This document shows, piece after piece, positions 56,043-64,000 of a stretch of 64,000 bases of DNA (position 1 is its first letter; each line of letters opens with the position of its first letter). The position numbers were made by a program, and so were the translations under genes. The notes beneath the pieces were generated by a model. That model saw only the letters and a list, made by a program, of their open reading frames with translations, was not told the origin of the DNA and did no database searches. This DNA comes from Helicobacter pullorum NCTC 12824 (GTDB lineage: Bacteria; Campylobacterota; Campylobacteria; Campylobacterales; Helicobacteraceae), in assembly GCF_017979475.1 (NCBI RefSeq), contig NZ_JAERIT010000002.1, positions 62,001-126,000 of the forward strand. The letters are read 5' to 3'.

Positions 56043-57545
56043 TTAAGCAGCCAAAAGTCTTTGAATATCGATATTTGAAAGAGTATTTTTAAATGGATTC
56101 TCTTCTTTATCAAATCCCATTTCGCCAAAAACAAAACGATTCAAATCTTCAAAAGATTCACTAAAGTTTTCTAGCAATGTCTTTAAAGTCATAGGGGATT
56201 CTTCTTCCTTCTCAAATCCCACAAAGGTTTCTTGTAGCACTTTCCACATTGTTGATAATTCTTTGCTCACTCCATTATTAGCATTTTCTAGCGAACTTAA
56301 ACTAAAAGAATATTGCGAAGCACTAAAGCTAAATGCACTTAATGAAAAACCACTAGAAGCGTTATTGCCAGCTAAAATATTTCCACTACTTTGAGAAAAA
56401 CTAAAGCTAATGCTTAGATTCTGCATATATGCTCTATTAGCCGCAAGCTGCAATCCCTCTTGCAAAGTAGGATTAGAAGTATTTTGTGCAGAATTATCCC
56501 CAGCAACCAAATCAATATGATGAATCTCTCCAGCACTCCCATCTTCACGGATAAAATTAGAAGTTTTTTGCTTAATTCCTAGCAAATCCCCCTCTTCTCC
56601 CTTCATTAGCTCTTGACTTTCTTTGGCATCCAAATAAATCACACCAATGCCCTTTTCTCCAAGACCTACAAGCTCTCCCTCACCTTTTTCATTAGGTGTC
56701 CAGATTCTTAACTTATCATAAATCGGGTCTTCTTTGTCAATCTTGCCATCTTGATTTAAATCATAAGCACTCAAATCTTTAAACCCATCACCGCTTTGAG
56801 TTCCAAAAAGCTCATTTCCATTATTGATTTTGCCATCATTATTTTTATCTAATGCCAAAAATCCTGAACCCTCTTTAAGTGTCGAAATTTGGTCTTCTTT
56901 GCCATCACTATCCAAATCAAAACTCATCTTTGTATCGCTAAGCTCTGTTCCATTCCCAGCATAATCAATCACCAATGGATCAATCACTTTATTTGAATTT
57001 GTATTGTTAGTATTTGTATTTTGGGAATTAATTTGTAAATTTTGCACAAAGCTTTGAGAGACATTAATACTCAAATCCAACTTTCTACTTACTCCATCTT
57101 TCCCTACAATCGTCCCTTGTATAGATAACTCCAAAGATTGATAAAAACCTTGAGTGATGCTAATCCCACTTCCTACATTATAACTTGGGCGAGAGAAATT
57201 ACCATTAAGTAGAGATTCTATCGAGCCTGAAATGCTTGTATTTGTGCTAGAAGAATTCTCGCTAGACATTCCAAACACTTCCTCCCACACTTTTATCATT
57301 TCATCTTGAATCTCTGAAATTTTATTCAAAGCTTGATTGATGATTTGCTTTTGAAAATCGCCAATTTTATTATTCAAAATTTCTGTTGATGAGAGAATAT
57401 TAGAAGTTTTTTGACTATTTCCCTCTTCTTCACTTATTTGTGGAACACTATTTGCTTGATTGTTTTTAATCTCTTCTCCAAGAGCACTCCAATGCGTGGT
57501 GGTATATGAGGCTTGCAGAGAAGAGAAACTCATACTTGCTTGCAT
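56043..57545 (-). CDS. RTX-type calcium-loop protein, FliA-dependent
   Basis: A 500-residue protein without a signal peptide and without classical RTX nonapeptides. Residues 187-330 match the calcium-binding domain often attached to RTX proteins: PLVIDYAGNG, a D210-L-D-S-D-G run, LALDKNNDGKINNGNELFG (loop from D233) and YDLNQDGKIDKED (loop from D262), then DKLRIWTPNEKGEG. The N-terminal 180 residues are Ser/Asn/Gln-rich and helical; the C-terminus is helical. A sigma28 promoter precedes it, so it is made with the late flagellar genes. Flagellum-dependent export is inferred from promoter and lack of signal, not shown. Confidence 0.75.
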   Translation of the reverse strand: MQASMSFSSLQASYTTTHWSALGEEIKNNQANSVPQISEEEGNSQKTSNILSSTEILNNKIGDFQKQIINQALNKISEIQDEMIKVWEEVFGMSSENSSSTNTSISGSIESLLNGNFSRPSYNVGSGISITQGFYQSLELSIQGTIVGKDGVSRKLDLSINVSQSFVQNLQINSQNTNTNNTNSNKVIDPLVIDYAGNGTELSDTKMSFDLDSDGKEDQISTLKEGSGFLALDKNNDGKINNGNELFGTQSGDGFKDLSAYDLNQDGKIDKEDPIYDKLRIWTPNEKGEGELVGLGEKGIGVIYLDAKESQELMKGEEGDLLGIKQKTSNFIREDGSAGEIHHIDLVAGDNSAQNTSNPTLQEGLQLAANRAYMQNLSISFSFSQSSGNILAGNNASSGFSLSAFSFSASQYSFSLSSLENANNGVSKELSTMWKVLQETFVGFEKEEESPMTLKTLLENFSESFEDLNRFVFGEMGFDKEENPFKNTLSNIDIQRLLAA

Positions 57546-57577
57546 GTTTTCTCCTTAAAAATTAAATAACAACTTCA

Positions 57578-57604
57578 ATATCGGCTATTTCCCAAAAAAC
57601 TAAA
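57578..57604 (-). promoter_or_regulatory. sigma28 (FliA) promoter
   Basis: On the minus strand TTTAGTTT-N11-GCCGATAT, compared with the consensus TAAAGTTT-N11-GCCGATAA: the -10 matches at seven of eight positions and the spacing is exact; the -35 matches six of eight. Predicted start near 57570, leader about 25 bases containing AAGGAG. Confidence 0.85.
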
Positions 57605-57767
57605 ATAAAAAATATTTTTCTATATTCTTAAAAAGATTCAAATATTTCTTAATACGCCAAAATTTCCTCCAAAAGCAGTATTGCCTCAATCATTGATTTG
57701 ATTTTTCTTTATTTTTGAAAATATAGCTTAAAAAAAAAATTTAATCTTATAAGCTTATATTAATTAA

Positions 57768-60013
<2,246 letters not shown>

Positions 60014-60058
60014 AATTGTGTTAAAATCCACAAAAAATTTTTATTTGGGAATAACTTT

Positions 60059-60685
60059 ATGTTTGGAGAGCTTCAATCGCAACTTTATAGCATTTTACTT
60101 GCTGCTATTGCTATCTTAGCTGTTTTAAATCCCTTTGGCAATCTCCCGCAATTTATTGCAATGACAGAAGAGCTAGAGACTTCCCTGCGTCAGAGCCTTT
60201 TTCGCAATATCCTTTATACTTCCTTTGTGATTGTGATTATATTTTTGCTTATTGGTCCTTTTATTATGCGGTATCTTTTTAATGTTGATTTAAACGATTT
60301 ACGCATTGCTGGAGGATTGCTTTTAATCTTAGTTAGTTTAAAAAATCTTCTTTTTGCCTCGCACAAAACTGCCACCCATTATGAAACCACAGACAAAAGC
60401 GAACTTTTAAGCCAAAGCATTGTCCCTATGGCATTCCCTATGCTAGTAGGTCCGGGAACTCTCTCAACAGTAATTGTAATTTCAGAAGAAAATGGAGAGA
60501 TTCTAGCGATTTGTGCAGTCATTGCGGCTTTTATTTTTATGCTTATTTTATTTCATTTTGCAGCCACCATAGAAAGAGTATTAGGCAAACTTGTTTTACA
60601 TGTTTTATCAAGAATTGCCCTTGTTTTTATTATGGCAATGGGGGTTAAAATGATGATAATAGGGCTTAAAGCAACTTTTTTATAA
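60059..60685 (+). CDS. MarC family integral membrane protein
   Basis: A 208-residue protein with six membrane segments of the MarC/NAAT family. Recognisable parts are AVLNPFGNLPQFIAMTE, GGLLLILVSL and the repeat-like MAFPMLVGPGTLSTVIVIS. The name comes from the multiple antibiotic resistance locus, but a role in resistance has not held up; substrate unknown. AAAGGGG for the next gene begins at its stop codon. Confidence 0.88.
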   Translation: MFGELQSQLYSILLAAIAILAVLNPFGNLPQFIAMTEELETSLRQSLFRNILYTSFVIVIIFLLIGPFIMRYLFNVDLNDLRIAGGLLLILVSLKNLLFASHKTATHYETTDKSELLSQSIVPMAFPMLVGPGTLSTVIVISEENGEILAICAVIAAFIFMLILFHFAATIERVLGKLVLHVLSRIALVFIMAMGVKMMIIGLKATFL

Positions 60686-60695
60686 AGGGGATTCC

Positions 60696-61529
60696 ATAGA
60701 ATTATTTCACGCGCTCTACCAAGCACTAAATGCCAAAACCTCTCAAGAAAAATGCACCCTAACAAAAGAAATATGGCAAAATTTTAATGCTTTTTCAATC
60801 CAGCAAGATACCGAGATTCTTCCTCTTCCTCTACCAACTTTTGCCAATTTCTGCCCCATTGTCCCACCCCACAAAGTCCCTCAAGGCAAATACCTCAAAA
60901 ACGATTTAAACGCAGCCCACCTTTTGCATTCTATTGCACATATTGAATTTTCTGCTATCGATTTAGCCCTAGATTGTGCTTACCGCTTTAGGAATTTGCC
61001 CTTAGAATATTACAAAAATTGGGTGGAAGTCGCATTTCAAGAAGTCAATCATTTTCTATCTTTAGAATCTCTTTTAAACCTTATAGGCTTCAAATATGGC
61101 GATTTTGGTGTGCATACTTTGCTTTTTGATTCAATGAAAAATTGCGATGTTTTGCTTGATAGAATCGCACTCATACCAAGAGGAATGGAAGCAGTGGGCT
61201 TAGATGTCAATCCTTTTTTGTGTGCCAAAGTCCAAGCAAGTAACCACAATATTAAAAAAGAACTTTTAGAGGTTTTAGAGATAATTTTACAAGAAGAAAT
61301 TTCTCATGTCTCTAAAGGGAATTTTTGGTTTCATTATTTGTGCGATAAACAAAATATCCCCCACACAAATCATGCCAAAACTTACTTAGAAATCCTCAAA
61401 AAATACCATTTTTCTTTCCCCAAAGCCAACTCCTCTTTAAATACTCAAGCAAGAATCCAAGCAGGCTTCACCAAAGAGGAATTAGAAATGCTACAAAATT
61501 CTGCCTTCCTCTCCAAAAACCCAAAATAA
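60696..61529 (+). CDS. DUF455 ferritin-like protein, apparent AUA start
   Basis: A DUF455 family protein (ferritin-like four-helix fold, function unknown). Metal-ligand-like motifs are LLHSIAHIEFSAIDLALD, FQEVNHFLSLE and EEISHVSKGNFWFH. The conserved homology clearly begins well before the first ATG/GTG/TTG-type codon (TTG at 60924): FHALYQALNAKTSQEK and PPHKVPQGKYLK lie upstream in the same open frame, which opens after a TAG at 60660. The only sensible initiator is ATA at 60696, with AAAGGGG 5 bases before it, giving 277 residues. Alternatives are a sequencing error or a start-codon mutation. Confidence 0.78.
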   Translation: MELFHALYQALNAKTSQEKCTLTKEIWQNFNAFSIQQDTEILPLPLPTFANFCPIVPPHKVPQGKYLKNDLNAAHLLHSIAHIEFSAIDLALDCAYRFRNLPLEYYKNWVEVAFQEVNHFLSLESLLNLIGFKYGDFGVHTLLFDSMKNCDVLLDRIALIPRGMEAVGLDVNPFLCAKVQASNHNIKKELLEVLEIILQEEISHVSKGNFWFHYLCDKQNIPHTNHAKTYLEILKKYHFSFPKANSSLNTQARIQAGFTKEELEMLQNSAFLSKNPK

Positions 61530-61660
61530 TACTTTATTCAATTTCACTCCAAAACACTTGTAAGGATAATTTATAAAAAGTAATCTTCATTATCGATTGA
61601 TTTACATTTTTTTGAAATAATTTTCACATTATTTTAGATTTATCCAAAAAAGGAGAAAAT

Positions 61661-63070
61661 ATGAAAATTAAAACCTTGCTTTTAGGCACATTGCTTGTTA
61701 GTAATGTATTTGCATTTGAAGTAAGCGAACTTCCAAACATTACCGCAAGAGAAACGCCTGATATTTCACAAAACAAAATTTATTCTTTTTATGATTCGAT
61801 TAAAGAAGCTAAAAAGGGCGTAGTCAATATCTCTACCCAAAAGAAAATAAAAGCTGCAAATATTCAAGGACATCCACTTTTAAATGATCCATTTTTTAAG
61901 CAATTCTTTGGAGATGCTTTTGGGGCAATTATCCCAAAAGATAGGATTGAACGCAGTTTAGGAAGTGGAGTTATCATCTCAAGTGATGGTTATATTGTCA
62001 CAAATAATCATGTTGTTGAAGGCGCAGATAAAATCATCGTAGCTTTGCCAGATACCAATAAAGAATACGAAGCAAAAATCATCGGAAGAGATGAAAAAAG
62101 CGATTTGGCTATCATTAAAATCAAAGCAAAAAATCTCCCCTTTTTGAAATTTGCCTCAAGCGATGATTTGCAAGTAGGCGATGTTGTCTTTGCTATTGGG
62201 AATCCTTTTGGAGTTGGCGAGAGCGTTACACAAGGGATTATCTCTGCACTTAATAAAAGTGGAATTGGGATAAATGATTATGAAAATTTCATACAAACTG
62301 ACGCTTCAATCAATCCCGGAAATAGTGGCGGAGCATTGGTAGATAGTCGCGGAGGCTTGATAGGGATTAATACTGCAATTCTTTCTCGCACAGGCGGGAA
62401 TCATGGTATTGGATTTGCAATCCCCTCTTCAATGGTGAAAAAAATCTCAAAAGCCCTCATTGAAGATGGAGAGATTGAGCGAGGTTACCTTGGCGTTAGT
62501 ATTCAAGATATTAGCGGTGATTTAAAAGAAGTTTATAAAAACCAAAATGGAGCAGTTGTTATTTCTATCGAAAAAGATTCCCCAGCACAAAAGGGAGGAT
62601 TAAAGGTGTGGGATTTGATTACAAAAGTCAATGGCAAAGCTATCAAATCCGCAGCCGAACTCAAAAACTACATTGGCACATTTAGCCCAAAAGATAAAGT
62701 AACTCTCACTATCTTACGCGACAAAAAAGAACAAACCCTAACCCTATCCCTTACAAAAATCCCAGATTCAAACACTAATGGAGAAAAAGCAGGGGGAATA
62801 GATGGGCTTGAAGTCTCCACCCTCACACCTGATATCAAAAATCGCTTTGGTATTCCAAACAATATTCAAGGAGTATTCATCACACAAGTAAAACCAAATA
62901 GCAAAGCAGAGGAAATAGGATTTAGCGAGGGAGATATTATTGTCCAAATTGAAAGTTTCGCAATTTTGGATATACAATCTTTCAATCAAGCTATTAATCG
63001 CTACAAAGGGCAACCCAAAAGAATGCTAATCAATCGAGGGGGCAGAATCCTAAGCGTTGTGATTAAATAA
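61661..63070 (+). CDS. htrA: periplasmic serine protease DegP/HtrA
   Basis: Envelope protease-chaperone. 469 residues with a signal peptide (LLLGTLLVSNVFAF), a trypsin-like domain with catalytic triad H117 (TNNHVVEG), D148 (EKSDLAI) and S222 (NPGNSGGALVD), and two PDZ domains (about 270-365 and 385-465). In Helicobacter and Campylobacter HtrA is secreted and cleaves host E-cadherin; that is known of the family, not shown here. AAAGGAG precedes the ATG and a terminator follows. Confidence 0.96.
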   Translation: MKIKTLLLGTLLVSNVFAFEVSELPNITARETPDISQNKIYSFYDSIKEAKKGVVNISTQKKIKAANIQGHPLLNDPFFKQFFGDAFGAIIPKDRIERSLGSGVIISSDGYIVTNNHVVEGADKIIVALPDTNKEYEAKIIGRDEKSDLAIIKIKAKNLPFLKFASSDDLQVGDVVFAIGNPFGVGESVTQGIISALNKSGIGINDYENFIQTDASINPGNSGGALVDSRGGLIGINTAILSRTGGNHGIGFAIPSSMVKKISKALIEDGEIERGYLGVSIQDISGDLKEVYKNQNGAVVISIEKDSPAQKGGLKVWDLITKVNGKAIKSAAELKNYIGTFSPKDKVTLTILRDKKEQTLTLSLTKIPDSNTNGEKAGGIDGLEVSTLTPDIKNRFGIPNNIQGVFITQVKPNSKAEEIGFSEGDIIVQIESFAILDIQSFNQAINRYKGQPKRMLINRGGRILSVVIK

Positions 63071-63074
63071 TTCT

Positions 63075-63103
63075 AACGAGGGATTCCCCCTCCCTTGTTT
63101 TTT
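63075..63103 (+). terminator. Rho-independent terminator of htrA
   Basis: AACGAGGGA and TCCCTTGTT pair over 9 bases (one G-U) with a 7-base loop, 5 bases after the stop and followed by T-runs. Confidence 0.8.
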
Positions 63104-63193
63104 CTCTTTTTGAAGCGATTGCTCCGCACTTTTTAAATTCCTTTAAATTTTTAGGATTATAATTCCACATTGATTTTCTAACAAGGCTTATTT

Positions 63194-64000
63194 ATGTTTA
63201 TTTTCAATCCACTCTTTACTATTTTTATCTTGCTTCTTGGCGGATATATGGCAAAGAAAATAGGAGTCCTCAAACAAAAACAATCCAAAATGTTCTTGGA
63301 TTTTGCAATTCTCTTTGCTCTGCCTTGTTTGATTTTTGACAAAACCTATCATCTCAATTTTGATTTTACCCTTGTTACATTAATCCTAATAGGCTTTCTC
63401 TCTTGTATGTTATCAGCAGGTTTTGCGGTAATGCTTGGGAGATTCCTTCAATTCTCCAAAGCAACATTAGTGAGTATGTTTTTGCTTGCAGGATTTGGAA
63501 ACACACTTTTTATTGGCATTCCTATACTTTCTGGAATCTATGGCGAAAGTTTCATCAGCGAGGCGATTTTTTATGATGCACTAGCAACAGCTATTCCTAT
63601 TTCAATCATTGGTCCTTTCATACTCTCTTTAGCCAGCAATCAACCTACTAATCTTTTAAGCAATCTCAAAAGAATTCTACTTTTCCCGCCTTTTATTGCA
63701 CTTATTTTGGGCTTTGTATGCAAACTATTTGTATTGCCTGATTTTATTTTTCAACCTATTATTATTTTTGGGAATTCCGCAACTGCAGTGGCTCTTTTCT
63801 CTATTGGTTTGGGATTAGGGTTTAGTGCTATCAAAGCTTCTTATAAGGGAACCATTATCGTAGTTTTATCCAAAACTTTGCTTGCCCCTTTGATTTTTGT
63901 TGTGATTTTAAGCTTGCTTGATATAGCCTTCACGCCTCGCGTAATTGCAGCTATTTTAGAATCTTCTATGCCAACAATGACTTTAGCAGGTGCAATGATT
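63194..64000 (+). CDS. AEC family transporter (3' end off window)
   Basis: The first 269 residues of an auxin-efflux-carrier-type permease. Membrane segments are dense: FNPLFTIFILLLGGYMAKKI at the N-terminus, FALPCLIFDK, the FGNTLFIGIPI motif and a second half with SIGLGLGF and ESSMPTMTLAGAMI. Bacterial AEC proteins carry malate or other small carboxylates; the substrate is not predictable. AAGG precedes the ATG. The gene runs off the right edge. Confidence 0.85.
   Translation, partial: MFIFNPLFTIFILLLGGYMAKKIGVLKQKQSKMFLDFAILFALPCLIFDKTYHLNFDFTLVTLILIGFLSCMLSAGFAVMLGRFLQFSKATLVSMFLLAGFGNTLFIGIPILSGIYGESFISEAIFYDALATAIPISIIGPFILSLASNQPTNLLSNLKRILLFPPFIALILGFVCKLFVLPDFIFQPIIIFGNSATAVALFSIGLGLGFSAIKASYKGTIIVVLSKTLLAPLIFVVILSLLDIAFTPRVIAAILESSMPTMTLAGAMI

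Noticed and set aside
60924-61529. DUF455 gene starting at the TTG at 60924
   Set aside because: Would cut off about 76 residues of in-frame sequence resembling the family N-terminus and has no ribosome site, whereas AAAGGGG precedes ATA at 60696.

Overview
The window is a 64 kb stretch of low-GC chromosome from an Epsilonproteobacterium (Campylobacterota), most likely a non-gastric Helicobacter. The signs are the rpmH-rnpA-yidD-yidC-jag-mnmE cluster, fliW beside valS, a Campylobacter-type major outer membrane porin, a UPF0323 lipoprotein next to a glutathionylspermidine-synthase-like gene, FlgP and Maf motility proteins, CcoG, and extended -10 promoters preceded by T-runs. A stand-alone pyruvate-carboxylase-type biotin carboxylase and NADP glutamate dehydrogenase argue for an intestinal/enterohepatic species rather than H. 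pylori itself; the exact species is inference. I saw no insertion sequence, prophage, CRISPR array, tRNA or rRNA gene.

Layout. 1-8.3 kb: fliW (cut by the edge), valS, an AI-2E-type permease, ccoG and a large repeat-built autotransporter. 8.4-9.3 kb: rpsU and a small sigma54-driven gene. 9.3-19.5 kb (minus strand): ychF, pepA, two DedA paralogues flanking msrB-metH, truA, an LptF/G permease and a prepilin peptidase. 19.5-26.6 kb: nadD-rsfS, an SDR, a TPR lipoprotein, YkgJ, a tRNA methyltransferase, a lipoprotein, flgP and maf. 26.7-33.9 kb: phospholipid methyltransferase-like gene, prs, a secreted cyclophilin, an EF-hand protein on a sigma54 promoter with a candidate 29-residue membrane peptide behind it, a degenerate uracil-DNA glycosylase family gene, a periplasmic protein, a YgjP metalloprotease and a LysR regulator. 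34-45.8 kb: uvrD/pcrA, uppP, a TonB receptor, pycA and the rpmH-to-mnmE cluster. 45.8-55.9 kb: AtpI/AtpZ-like proteins, hemL, a GSP-synthase-like gene, UPF0323, a 39-residue Cys-rich membrane protein, porin, thiC, mrp, RNase P RNA and hypE. 56-64 kb: a second calcium-loop protein on a sigma28 promoter, gdhA, a secreted minimal ATP-dependent DNA ligase, marC, a DUF455 gene with an apparent AUA start, degP/htrA and an AEC transporter (cut by the edge).

The most interesting theme is a scattered set of motility-linked genes that only their promoters reveal. Three genes have sigma54 sites with exact GG-N10-GC spacing (8727-8744, 24635-24651, 30383-30400) and one has an almost perfect sigma28 site (57578-57604). 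Apart from flgP, these genes encode proteins without signal peptides, and two of them carry calcium-binding loops. They are therefore candidate flagellar accessory or flagellum-exported proteins that sequence homology alone would leave hypothetical.
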